Assembly: GCA_031002005.1 (NCBI GenBank)
Contig: JARYHS010013630.1
Coordinates: forward strand, 241,621,539-241,685,538
DNA: 64,000 nt
Origin: Vandiemenella viatica
Lineage: Eukaryota > Arthropoda > Insecta > Orthoptera > Morabidae
Direction of reading: 5' to 3'
The notes under the pieces were generated by a model. That model had not been told where the DNA came from, searched no databases, and was given only the letters and a program-made list of their open reading frames with translations. Both the position numbers and the translations under genes were made by a program. Of this stretch, positions 43,261 through 54,084 are shown piece by piece (position 1 is the first letter of the stretch; each line of letters begins with the position of its first letter).

Positions 43261-45349
43261 AATTAGCTGAGGAACTTTCTAACTGAAACTTCTCATTCAT
43301 ACCATTGCTATCCTATACTAATCTTTCTGAAGTTTGAGTTACTGTTTTCGGAATTCGGCTTTGCTCAACTGGAATTCATAACGCATTCATATACGCATTC
43401 GTATACGAATCCCACGGAAACAACTTTTTCGATCTGGATAAAAGTCGATATCCAATACATTACTCCAAATTTTATCCTTATCTATCCAGCTGTTTCGACG
43501 TGAAACACTAGCAAATATGCAAGAAAACAAACTTTTATATGTATAATTTTAGTAGGGTGTAAAAAATGTATTTTATCTTCAGTCTGTCTGTATGAACACT
43601 TTAATCGTGAATAAGCGATTACAAATTTGAGGCGCCACAATGAGATCTCGCACCACCTGAAAAACTTGCTAGGGCCGCCCCTGATCATGGAATGCTCCAA
43701 TCATTCCAAAAATATGTTCAGGGCAGCCAAATTGTCTTAATACCATCCACATTGCACATCTAGCACAGTATCAAAGGCTTTCACTAGATCATAGAACACC
43801 AAAAAGAGAGGCTTTTGTTGTTCTCTGCACTTCTATTGAAGTTGCCCGACACTAAAGATCTTCACCATGGTGCCCATTGAAGTGTTGAGTCCACATAGAG
43901 ATTCTGGGAGTACTCTCTCTGAGATAGTTTGGAGGCAGCTTAGCAGGATCCTAGCAAAAGTCTTTCCTGCTATGAATAGCAGAGAGATACCATGACAGTT
44001 GTCACAGATACTCTAATCCCCTTTTTTGAAGATGTAACTATGTTGACATTTTTCATATCCTGTAGCACATCCTGAGTTTCCCACATACAAGAATCAGATG
44101 GAAAATTCTGGTTTTCAGGGGTAACCCTCCACTTTGAATAAGTTCTAGCGATATGTTGCCTGATCCAGGTGCTTTACCTGGATTCAGACTATTCAGGGCT
44201 TTGTAAAACTCCTTGAAGGTTGATGAAAATGACATCCAAGGTTATGGGGTGTACTCCGTCATATGGTGAAGGAAGTCATCTGCAGCTGTAGAACTATGGT
44301 GAGTTGTAGTGCTCTTTCCAGTGCATCAAGCTTTCTTGGCTGTCAGTACGGATGTTGGTGTTATAAACCACTTTCAGTGAGCCAGCTGAGCGAGTAGGTC
44401 CATAGAGATCTTTAATTCCTGAATAAAATTTCTTAAGATCCCTAGCATCTGACAGAGTTTGGAGTTCTTGGCTTTTTGTTTCCACCAGTTATTCTTCATT
44501 TCCCTTACTTATATTTGACATTTCAACTTAAGGGCCTGAAAGTGTGCTCTCTTTGCTCCAGAAGTTGGATCTTGAATGAGGAGTTGATAGGCTTCCCATT
44601 TAGCACCGATGAGAGTTAAAGTTTTTTAATTATTTTCTTCAAAACAGTCTGGTCTTTTCATTTTATCATACCCAATTACTTTCTCTGCACATTCTGTAAT
44701 AATGCTTTGATGGGTGGCCCATTCTAGCTCTACATTTCTTCTATTAAATGGTTAGTTGGTCAGCTGTTCTAAAATATCATTCTGGAATTTTGAGGCAACA
44801 GTTTTTTTGCGCAGTTTTGAAGTGTTATATCTTCTTGTATAGGGATTCATGTGGTAAGAGCATGGTTTTTTAATTACTGAGAGTCTCAGACAACTCACAA
44901 GAAGTCTATGGTCTGTCCAGCAGTCATTGATGTTTCTTGTTGTCTTAGTGATAAGAACATCTTTTTTATCACACTGCCGAGTGATAACATAATCATTGAG
45001 ATGCCAATGTTCAGATCATAGCTGCATCCATTTAGTCTTGAAGTGGTTTGGTAGGCGGAACTCAGTATTAGTGATAAAGAGCTCATGTTCAGCACACACA
45101 GAGAGAAGTAATAGTCCATTTGCACTGCAGTTTCCTATGTCTTTTTTACCCAAGACTTTTTCCCATAGTTGGTTCTCTCTTTCCACTTTAGCTTTAAAGT
45201 CACCAGTTGGTGGTAAAACTGATTCTGAAGAATCGGTATGCTACATAATATTAGTTTTAATCATAGTCAGGCAGTATAAATTGTAATAAAAGTGGAACTA
45301 CTTTTATGTGCATGATTTAATAAGTTCAGTAACAAGGCAATAATGAAAT

Positions 45350-45600
45350 CAAGATAAATGAGAAGGAAAGGGAAAAGGATTCATCACCCACCAAAGTTGA
45401 AGGCAGCGACGGGATAATAACATACAGTATTTCACGAACACAAAAATACACTATATTTCAGTCTTAAACCTTATTCATGCTAAAGAGAATGAGCATGTGC
45501 CTCAGGAGGTGTGCACACGCCAAAGTTTCTTACATGAGTCTTGTAAGAAACTTTGGCATGTTGACAAAGCATAAAGCCATAATGAAAAGAAAAAAATCTT
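45350..45600. repeat. Repeat H copy with perfect hairpin
   Basis: Contains CACCAAAGTTGAAGGCAGCG and CAGTCTTAAACCTTATTCATG, then a perfect hairpin: GCCAAAGTTTCTTACA (45519-45534), 7-nt loop, TGTAAGAAACTTTGGC (45542-45557). Compare the longer palindrome at 23608-23917. Confidence 0.7.
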
Positions 45601-45979
45601 CTTCCTACTGTAGTACGTAGGTTCTAATATTTTCTTTATTATTTATTTTGGACTAAATATTTTTCTCCCAATTATTATTATCTATTTGAACTGTTCCACT
45701 TACAGATCACTCACTCTATTGTGCCATTCATCTCTGTACTGAAATATTTACAGAAATGTCTCTTCAATTTAGGAAATGGAATTGTACTATTACAGAAACA
45801 TCCATCTTCTTGTCTGGCAACTGTTTCATGTCAATCCCAGCAACTTCATGACTACTTGTAGTGTGTTTACTGTGTAAGCGGTTACATATGTTTCAATCAT
45901 TATTTCACATGATTAGGGGCTGTGTTTTTGCATTTTTCTTGCTATTATAGCTCTTTTAGCTTTCATTATGATAACTGAA

Positions 45980-46520
45980 TGTTTACTTCTTTGGTATTTG
46001 ATTTTTTATGTTTGAGTTGATTTAAAAGTGGTCAGAAATTCTATTTAAATAACTCTTCATTTGGATATAAACCTATTATGCAGCTATGTAATAAATTATC
46101 TGCATGACAGAGGCATGTTATTTTCTCAAATAATGGTTCATGCCTGTCATCAATGGCATCTTCAGTTATTGCTGATTTTTCTGTCCCTCTGAGTTTAGAA
46201 TATCTAACATGTTCTTTGTGTCTTTCTTGTATTGTTCTTAAAGTTTGTCCTATATAACTGGTACCACATTAACAAGGAATTATGTAGACACCAGATGTGC
46301 AAAGGTTCAGATCTCTCTTCAGCCAATTTTTGGTGAATTTTTGTCTATTATTTACATTACTGCTGCACAGAATGACAAGTCCCAGTCACTAAGGTGTGTT
46401 TGTGTTTCCCCTCCTTTATGAACTAACAGAACATAGAACATTTTGTACTCTCAATTTTTGTTCTATTTTGTGTTGCATTGGTCTCAGTTCAACAAATCTG
46501 TAAAATATTATCTATACTAG
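45980..46520 (-). pseudogene. Penelope-like element, GIY-YIG endonuclease relic
   Basis: The minus strand reads FTKNWLKRDLNLCTSGVYII, then PC-stop-CGTSYIGQTLRTIQERHKEH, VRYSKLRGTEKSAI and EDAIDDRHEPLFEKI. The GVYII..YIGQT..I..R..EH pattern is the C-terminal GIY-YIG nuclease of Penelope-like retroelements (family knowledge). The reverse transcriptase part upstream is not readable. At least one stop lies within the GIY-YIG core. Confidence 0.8.
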
Positions 46521-46524
46521 TTTC

Positions 46525-47350
46525 TCATTATTTTGTGTATTTCCCATTATTCTGCAGCTTTTTTATTCTTGTAATGATCTTTTTCACAATCTCTTATACT
46601 CTTGGTATTGCTACACTATTTAAGTGACATGCTTTTCTTCTGAAGCATGTGTTGGCCAAAAAAATTTTTATCTGATTCTTATTTACTGTTTGAAATTTTT
46701 TTCACTTTGTATTCATTTTGGTTACTGCAGTGAGGTTTCATAAACTGTGTCACTCATTGTGCAGTACTGTCCACTGTGTGCCTTTCCTGGTAGTTTTGAA
46801 GACTTAAATTTGGCTATGCCGGAGTCAGTAGCCTGTGTGGAGCGTCTCAATGTCATTTTGCAGTGGTTGTGATTGGCGATCCTGTCTTAGTGGCCGGCTG
46901 TGGGCATTGTCTGCTGAACTATGTGTATATATGTGTGATTATTTTGAAACAAGGTTGTTCAATGATTACAGTATAATTGTTGCTGATTGTTTTAAATGTC
47001 ATATAGCATCATACACAAAATAAAATAATAATAATTGCTATACACTGAACATTTACTTTATATATGTGTTCAGTTACAAAATTATTTCCATTGAATATTT
47101 TGGTGACTAGTTAACAAAAACATTTTAAATCAATAGCAAATGCATCGTTACTGCTTATTTCCTCTTTTGTGTGAATGCCACAATAATCATTAGGTTTCAT
47201 TTAGATCCAAGAAGGATTATGCCCCTGTATTTGATTCTGCCTCTTGTGTAAAGGTGTATGGAAACCTGTAATCACTGACAGTATTAATCCTGTTTCCTTT
47301 CTAGATAACAAATAACACACATAAAACTCCAGATCATCCTGTTACTTTTT
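46525..47350. other. Intron sequence without recognised features
   Basis: May include decayed Penelope sequence near its left edge. No other signal is supported. Confidence 0.4.
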
Positions 47351-47819
47351 TTTTAGAACTAGACGAACCGTGCAAAAATTTCGTGAATAAAATATGAAAT
47401 AGTGAGGTTGAATGCTTGTAATATAATAAAAAGTAGAACCACACTTTCATAGCAAATATTTATTTGTTTAGTGTAATAGGTACACATGAAAATACTCACA
47501 ACATATTACAAAACAGTTATGAAAATTTAAAACTCACTGTATGTACGACAAACTGTCACTGACCTTAACACAATACAACCAACCTGAACAAAATGCACAC
47601 AGTACATCAACGTCTTTGAGATATGTGTAACTGTGCCAATAAAATGTTTACATTGGAATTGTATAGCAAAACAAAAATGTTTCCGTAACATAAAAATATC
47701 TGAAAACCTATTTATTGTATTAAAAAAAAAACAACAGTTTATTGACATCTTCATGATATTTGATACTGCAATCTAGGGACTTGGCTCTGAACTGTCTCAT
47801 TTACGCATGATCACTTTAA

Positions 47820-49665
47820 CCCTTTCCTCCCTGACGGTACTTATAAGTACCACTGTATTTACCGCCATATAATTCGACAATACCAGTGTCCACTGCATTG
47901 TTAAGCCTGTTGTTGTATTGTTGTATGATTAAGTCAGACACCGACAACATTTATTTTTAAATTCTGCGTGAAATTACCAAGAAATTAATTTTCTAAGTTG
48001 GGACTTTACAGCATACTGACCAAAGTATCAAGTGGTACATTACAATAAATTTTTAGATGATAATTTACTTGGTAAGTGTCAATTTCTGTTATTACTTTTT
48101 TAGTTTGAACATTTAACCGTATATTTTTTACCTATAAAATATGTTTTTCTAGTTTCTTTACTAAATAATCTAGAAAAACCAACATGGACTTATAAGTACC
48201 GTCAGGGAGTTCTGGGTACCGTAGTTTTATACAGATTATTGGTCAACAGATTTAGCAAGTATACAATTGGTTTTATCATTATTTTAGATATTTTCAAATG
48301 GATATTTTTATGAAATACGCTCTGATTGAAGTTCTTCTCTTAGAAGTTTATAATTTTTCAGCTCTTATCTTAGAAGTTTATAATTTATCAAGGCAAAAAT
48401 GAAGAAATGACTGGAATGTTCTCAGATTACTCTTTAGGTCAAAGAGTGGTCTTAGAATTGACTGAAAAAAATGGAGCAATGACGATGTTATCTGTATTAT
48501 CATTATTTTTCATCAGTTTCATTATTAAAAAACTGAAACAACTTTTGTTTGTGGGAGAATCAGACCCTACTGCAAGGGACTTTCTAACAATCTGCTGATG
48601 GAAAACTAAAAAGAGGAGATTGTGACAATGAATTTACAAATCTAGGTATTTGCTACTGGAAATGGAAGGATAAAAAGGTCATACATTTAGTATCAAATTT
48701 TCATGGCAGTGGTGAAACTCCACTACACTGGTTGGGGTCAATGGCAACTTCAACAGATGGGCCCTCTCTCGGGTTGGATTAGTGACTTGGTGGATCTTGG
48801 ACCAGAGGGCCTCTCTGGCCGGTCATCGGGGGCCACCTCCGGCAGTAGGTCCCGTAGCATTTTGCCCATCCTGCCACCCTGTTGTTACACCACTAGTTAT
48901 ATGCAAAGAAAAAGATGGATTGAAGTCAACAATTTGATGCTCAGGAGTCGTCAAGGACTACAATACCTTCATGTGTGGGGTTGTTACTGCTGATCAGCTG
49001 ATGACTTTGTGCAATGCTGACAGAAGATTACCGAAATCATGGTAAAAAAATCATGGTAAAGATTGTTTTTGGGAATTCTGGATGTTGTATTTGTCAATGC
49101 TTATAACACAAATGGTCCGATGTAAAAAATTTTAGAAGATCCTTTGCACAAGGTATAATGACTATGAAGGACATCGGTAAGAAGAAAAGGTCATCTATAT
49201 ATATTTCACCAAGCCCTCATCCATTCAAACTACACAAGTCATACTATTCCACAATGAGAGATGTAAGATTGGGAAACAGAGGTATACACTGTCCCTAAAT
49301 TGTAAAAATCAGATGAAGATGTGAAGTATGTAAAATGAAGAAAATACAGTCAAAACATCATTCCAAATGTTGAACTACAATGTCTTTTGTGTCTGAATGA
49401 GCAAAAAGAATTGTTTTTTTTTTTTAATATCATGAGGCAAACATTTCATACCAATATGAACATAATTGATTTCAATTGCTATTGCTGTACATCCTGTGAT
49501 ACACAAAGTCCCTGACGGTACTTATAAGTACCGGCTTAGTAATTAGCACTTAGAGTTCCAAAAAAAATTTGAAAAAATATGTGTGTTTAATTTCAAGTAC
49601 CTTTATACAAATATATAATTGAAATTATAAATTTCCATTTTTTTCCAATAGCCGGTAGGAAAGGG
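47820..49665 (+). mobile_element. piggyBac element, 1,846 bp, TTAA target duplication
   Basis: Flanked by TTAA (47816-47819, 49666-49669). Ends CCCTTTCCTCCCTGACGG and (inverted) CCCTTTCCTACCGGC form a terminal repeat of about 12 bp. The 16-bp perfect palindrome GGTACTTATAAGTACC lies near both ends (47836-47851, 49517-49532). A partial third copy in inverse orientation is at 48188-48209 (ACTTATAAGTACCGTCAGGG). Encodes a decayed plus-strand transposase. Confidence 0.9.
48400..49080 (+). pseudogene. piggyBac transposase relic (DDE_Tnp_1_7-like)
   Basis: Broken frames in the expected order: LGQRVVLELTEKNG, then GDCDNEFTNLG and YWKWKDKKVIHLVSNFHG (the W-D-K-V..LS-FH box of piggyBac transposases), and KDYNTFMCGVVTADQL followed by ADRRLPKSW (usually Y-..MGGVD-.DQ.....Y). 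The catalytic Asp of the GVD box is Val here. About 190 bp of GC-rich sequence at 48706-48897, with CAGTGGTG-like ends, appears inserted between the last two blocks. Not functional. Confidence 0.82.
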
Positions 49666-50274
49666 TTAAGCATCAAATATCGAAAAATTATTTTTTAATT
49701 TATGATTTTACCTCATTTGAGACCTTAATCTTTAAAACAATATGCTATTTATCAATTTCAGTTAGGTAACCAAGGAGATAAATGGCTCGTAATAATTTAA
49801 AAAAAAAAACGCTGTAGAAATAATATTGATACTTTTGCCTTTTAAGGATCGAATTCCAAAAAATTCCTTTTATAAAATATGGTGTGACCAAAGCGGATAC
49901 TTTAATAATTAAAACGAAACATTGTTTATCATTTTCGGTTAGGTATCAAGGGAGATAAATGGCTCGTGACATAAAAATACATTGTAGAAATTTAATGCTT
50001 TAATGGAGACCATAAGCTTTAAAATGAAACCTAATTCATTGATTTTGGTTAAGTATGAAGGGAGATAATGGCTCGTGACAAAAAAAAACAAAAACACCTT
50101 ATAGAAATAATATAAATAATGTGCTGCCTTTGATGTTAACTTATATATATTTATACAGTGACAATCAAAATGGTGTTATATATTTCTTTTGCTGTTTAAT
50201 TTAATATATTTATGTATTATGTGATATAAGATGCATATATACTAACAAAAAGTGTGTTGTGCAGTAATACATCA

Positions 50275-50600
50275 CTAAAGATAGGAGGAGGGTGAAGAGA
50301 GTGCTGTGAGTGTGCAAGGCATATGTTGGCTAAAAGGCTTGAGAAGATAGTGGTCAGAGAATCAGGAGTAGTGCATGGAAGATAAAATATAACCATGAGC
50401 ACAATTTCAAGCATGAGCTAATGGAAAAATTGGTACAAATTAACAAGGGAAGTGATGAATAATTTACCAAAAAATTAAGTTTCTTAAAAGACAAAGGTAG
50501 AAAGGTTGGGGAAATTTACACTCAAGATAATAATAATAAAGGGATAAACAGATGACAAGGGAAATTGCCACCGTGGCTTTGTCACAATTAAATTAAATGC
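50275..50600 (+). mobile_element. LINE B 3' UTR and terminus
   Basis: GGAGGGTGAAGAGAGTGCTG, ATGAATAATTTACCAAAAA and the terminal GGGAAATTGCCACCGTGGCT then TTGTCACAATTAAATTAAAT. Parallel to 4150-4430 and 30430-30690. Confidence 0.65.
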
Positions 50601-50821
50601 ACAACATTATACATAAATAGTGGAAATAATTCTAAATCTGAATTCAATCCTTCAGAAATATCATACATTTCTGGGAATGCCAGTGTTCATTTTCTTTTTC
50701 TTGTTGTTGCATATGTGCCATCTATGTTCATGACATTCAACTGTTGTATTTGGGGAGAGCTTTAATGTTTGCCCAATAATTACAAATCAGCCAACTGTTC
50801 CTCTCCCTCCTCTTGTAACTA

Positions 50822-52248
50822 CACAGACGGAAAAAAAAATCCCAACACCAAGAAAAAATTATTGTAGAGTAATGAAATTTGGACAATGCATTTGTCAAGT
50901 TAACATGTTTAATTGATTAAATTTTCAAGATCACAGGTTAATTTAAGCTCAAGAAAATGCATTTCAAATGTGAAATACTGTTAAATTAATAGCCGGTGTA
51001 ACCTCCAGAATTTTGAATGCAAGCCTGCAAACGTGAATGCATTGTGTCATACAGGTTTCGAATGTCACTTTGTGGTATGGAGTTCCATGCTTGTTGTACT
51101 TGTGCTGTCAATACTGGGACGGTCAGTGCTGGCTGTGGATGATGCTGGAGTTGTCGTCCAATGATATCCCATACGTGTTCAATTGGAGACAGATCTGGTG
51201 ATCTCGCAGGCCAAGGTAACATGTCGACACTCTGTAGAGCACGTTGCGAGACAACAGCGGTATGAGGGCGAGCGTTATCCTGTTGAAAAACTCCCCCTTG
51301 AATGCTGTTCATGAATGGCAGCACTACAGGTTGAATTACCAGACTGACGTACAAATTTGCAGTCAGTGTGTTTGGTATAACCACAAGAGTGCTCCTGCTG
51401 TCATAGGAAATTGCTCCCCAGACCATGACTCCAGGTGTAGGTCCAGTGTGTCTAGGCCGCAGACAGTTTGGTTGCAGGCGTTCCCCTGGCCTCCTTCTGA
51501 CCAACACTCGGCCATCACTGGCACCAAGGCAGAACCTGCTTTCATCAGAAAACACAACAGATCTCCACTCCGTCCTCCAATGAGCTCTGGCTTGACACCA
51601 CTGGAGTCGCAAACGGCGATGGCTTGTAGTCAGTGGAATGCACGCTACAGGGCGCCTGGCTCGGAGCTGTCCTTGAAGTAACCGATTTCTAACAGTTCGT
51701 TGTGTCACTGTGGTACCAACTGCAGCTCGAATTTCTGCCGCAGACGCAGTACGATGCGCCACAGCTGTACGCCGAATACGGCGGTCTTCCCTCTCAGTAG
51801 TGCCACGTGGCCTCCCGGAACCCGGTCTTCTTGAGGCAGTACCATCCCTTGACCACTGCACCCAACAATCATGCACAGTGGATACATTCCGGCCAAGTCT
51901 TTCTGCAATATCGCGAAAAGAAAATCCACCTTCTCGTAGCCCTATTACACGACCTCGTTCAAACTCGGTGAGCTGTTGATAATGGCTTCTTCGTCTTCTT
52001 AAAGGCATTCTTGGCTAACATCAACTCACTATGTCAAATCTCAGCGGTAAATAACGTTCACAAACTTTACAGCGCGTATTTAAAGCAAACCTGATTTGCA
52101 AGCTCTGAGTAGCGCTACTAGCGCCACACTTATGCGCGAAGCGCGAAATTTGAATCGATGTCATCTTTCAGATGTATAAACACGCCTACCAAATTTCGTT
52201 TATCTAACACAAGTCTTTCTTGGTGTTGGGATTTTTTTTCCGTCTGTG
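50822..52248 (-). mobile_element. Tc1-family transposon, 1,427 bp, intact ends
   Basis: Terminal repeats begin CACAGACGGAAAAAAAA and continue TCCCAACACCAAGAAA; the two sides differ mainly by one A in the homopolymer. TA duplications at 50820-50821 and 52249-52250. It contains one complete minus-strand transposase frame with about 160 bp on its 3' side and about 240 bp on its 5' side. It is the only complete element here with an uninterrupted coding region. Confidence 0.96.
50986..52008 (-). CDS. Tc1-like transposase, 340 residues, uninterrupted
   Basis: Cut-and-paste transposase acting at TA sites. N-terminal paired-type helix-turn-helix: ELTEF-like LTEFERGRVIGLREGG and DIAERLGRNVSTVHDCW, then the GSGRPRG hook, then a second helical domain (RTVRNRLLQGQLRARRP). 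Catalytic motifs: VVFSDESRFCLG (Asp), VFQQDNARPHTA (Asp) and RSPDLSPIEHVWD (Glu). Exactly 32 residues lie between the last Asp and Glu, counted codon by codon; classical Tc1 has 34. VMVWGAISYD is the expected glycine-rich box. The frame ends QNSGGYTGY, and length is normal for the family. It is more GC-rich than its surroundings. Whether it is expressed cannot be judged; no intron is needed. Confidence 0.95.
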   Translation of the reverse strand: MPLRRRRSHYQQLTEFERGRVIGLREGGFSFRDIAERLGRNVSTVHDCWVQWSRDGTASRRPGSGRPRGTTEREDRRIRRTAVAHRTASAAEIRAAVGTTVTQRTVRNRLLQGQLRARRPVACIPLTTSHRRLRLQWCQARAHWRTEWRSVVFSDESRFCLGASDGRVLVRRRPGERLQPNCLRPRHTGPTPGVMVWGAISYDSRSTLVVIPNTLTANLYVSLVIQPVVLPFMNSIQGGVFQQDNARPHTAVVSQRALQSVDMLPWPARSPDLSPIEHVWDIIGRQLQHHPQPALTVPVLTAQVQQAWNSIPQSDIRNLYDTMHSRLQACIQNSGGYTGY

Positions 52249-52254
52249 TAGTTT

Positions 52255-53195
52255 ACTGCCAGGTACAATGTTATCAATTCAGTATGATACATAATAAGTC
52301 TTGGACTCAAAACATTGTTAGATACCAGTTTATAGTATTTTACAGTTGCCAGCCTGATGAGCTGTAACTGTATGTGTGTTTGCAAGTTCAAAATCTGAAG
52401 ATCATACCAGCAACTAAAAAAATGAAGTTCATTACACTAAAGTAATGTTGTGGAATTTCACAGATAAATTTTATTGGGTCCCTTAATACACCAAAGTCAG
52501 CCATGAGACAAATATTAAACAGGACTTCAAGTTCATGAAAGGTGAGAGTGTTATCAGTGATTCCATACTCATAGATAATGCTGTGTTTGGTCACTATTAT
52601 GCACAGAATATCATTTAACACTCAGCAATGGTCTTACTCCCCGCAGAAAATAAGACAATCTTGGTTAAACGTCAATGCGAGCAAGTTCAAATCCCACTTT
52701 TCAAAAGAATACTTCCAACATCATCCACAACTGACATATACGACAATCCGCATTTACTGCTCTCTCTCCACTTACTGACTGTCTGTCATCTTCTTCCTCC
52801 CATGATATTCTTATTCAATGTCCCAAGATGTTTTATAATTTCCAGCTCACAAACACATCTAAGAGCTAACTGTTGCATTACACTCTTATTCATCCAAAAG
52901 GTACCTGTCTTCTTGTTTGGAGTTTTATCCTGGAACCTCACTTGCTTAAGCATTATTCTGAGGGATGTTTAGTCTTTTCAAGTTTGTTTCTCTTCCTTCC
53001 GCCCTTATCCCTGTTTTCACAGATCCTTGATCACTTCTGTAAGCCATGATAATTATGTACCCTGAATGTGATAGGATGATTGGAAAATCTGGTAGGACGC
53101 ACCCTGAAGACACGTCAATAAAATGCCAGACATCTCTTCTTGACCATGCCCGTTATTTTTGGGTTGTTTTTTTTTACAGTACCGGTAGAATTCCT
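52255..53195. other. Intron sequence without recognised features
   Basis: Mixed AT-rich DNA. Short open frames on both strands match nothing I know. Confidence 0.4.
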
Positions 53196-53199
53196 GATT

Positions 53200-54080
53200 A
53201 GTTTACATTTGGTGCTAATCTTCTTCCTTGACTGGTCCCAGATTCCTCCACACAAACTTTCTCTCTTGGATTTTGAGTTTGTCTGTGAATGCCCCCCTGT
53301 TAAATATGTGACTTTCTGAAGTATACATTCCTATAGAAATAGATAGAAATCCCAGATTGTTATTGACTGTCATGCAATACACACTGTGTTTGTTTTTGTT
53401 CCCAATAGATACCATCTACCTAGCTCCTTTCACCACTCTCCTATAATCTTTTCTAGTTTAAGAGGAGACGGAGAGGACCATCACCTTGTCTTACCCCTTT
53501 TTTTATTTCAAACATTTATGAACTTCACTCATGACCTGTCTGCTGGATAAGATTATGGGTCCACTCCTAGGTTTTGTAAGATTTTTCATGAGAGTACACC
53601 TTGTTAAAGTTGATAAAGATGACAACATACTTTTTACCAGCCATTTTTTCTTGCCTTAGCACTAACTTCAGGATGAATACCTATTCAACACAAGAGTGGC
53701 ATTTTTTTAAACACCCCTCAGTATACTCCTACTTGTAGTTAGTGTTCAGTTCTGTATAATAATATTTAGGAGAAAATTTTAAAAATTATCAGAAACAAAG
53801 AGATTGATACCAGTCACGTCCTTTCTTATGTAAGGTGTGGATTAAGGCAGCAGTCTAGTCTTTAGGCAATGTTTCAGTCTCCCAAATCTTTTATAGCAGT
53901 TCTGTCAACTTGCTGACTGCTCTGTTTCCAACCTTTTTCAATAGTGTGGCTATTATTCCACTAATTCTCACACTCTTTTCTGCTTTTGCAGCATATCAAC
54001 CTCTTCCCCTTACTTACCACTGACGGCAAACTAATTGACATACAATTCTTAACCCTGTTTGTCTCCCCTCATTTATAAAC
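53200..54080 (-). mobile_element. RTE-like LINE fragment (LINE A-related)
   Basis: Minus-strand frames in order: GISGIIATLLKKVGN and KLTELL-KIWETETLPKD (linker, near 53980-53860), YVVIFINFNKVYSHEKSYK (the FIDFKKAYDSV box, near 53625), and GVRQGDGP..LLKLEKIIGEW (near 53500). Very decayed. Upstream endonuclease not found. Confidence 0.65.
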
Positions 54081-54084
54081 CAGT

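Larger units (their letters stand above)
40398..43683 (+). mobile_element. hAT transposon B, 3,286 bp, perfect ends
   Basis: Terminal repeats CAGGGGCGGCCCTAG are perfect inverses at both ends, and the 8-bp duplication ATCATGGA is perfect at 40390-40397 and 43684-43691. It inserted into LINE D on the side facing its 3' end. The interior holds a broken plus-strand transposase and a MITE at 40731-40992. Despite clean ends, the coding region is heavily decayed. Confidence 0.95.
38490..45240 (-). mobile_element. RTE-like LINE D (craniofacial-protein-2-like endonuclease), with four nested insertions
   Basis: Minus-strand relic. The endonuclease at 45130-44880 reads PNHFKTKWMQL, HWHLNDYVITRQCDKKDVL and NDCWTDHRLLV, the signature of the craniofacial-development-protein-2-like endonucleases carried by RTE-type LINEs. 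Linker at 44485-44053: DLKKFYSGIKDLYG, DSQESLMHWKEHY and LNPGKAPGSGNISLELI. Reverse transcriptase: YDLVKAFDTVLD near 43790. Late region at 39454-39239: NNRKTEVLVQPAPG. C-terminus at 38841-38530: LQMYSIQALIILHQLRWIGH, RIPRIYL and GKRPPLK. Interrupted by elements at about 38893-39089, 39386-40081 and 40398-43683, the last carrying its own MITE. Stops and frameshifts throughout. Confidence 0.85.
47355..50115 (+). mobile_element. CTAG-headed element of 167-bp-type units, copy 2 (piggyBac inside)
   Basis: The head ACTAGACGAACCGTGCAAAA, then GTGAATAAAATATGAAATAG and GAGGTTGAATG, matches 7253-7310. Units marked by AGGGAGATAAATGGCTCG or close variants occur near 49761, 49936 and 50045, and the tail reads CCTTATAGAAATAATATAAA, as in copy 1. 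A piggyBac copy at 47820-49665 separates head and units; about 380 bp before it have no counterpart in copy 1. Confidence 0.72.

Noticed and set aside
48706..48897. Separate hAT-like MITE inside the piggyBac gene
   Set aside because: Ends are only loosely inverted (CAGTGGTG versus TAGTGGTG) and no 8-bp duplication is visible, so it is mentioned within the piggyBac entry but not listed on its own.
51244..51681. 145-residue plus-strand frame opposite the Tc1 transposase
   Set aside because: It is an antisense shadow of the GC-rich transposase gene.
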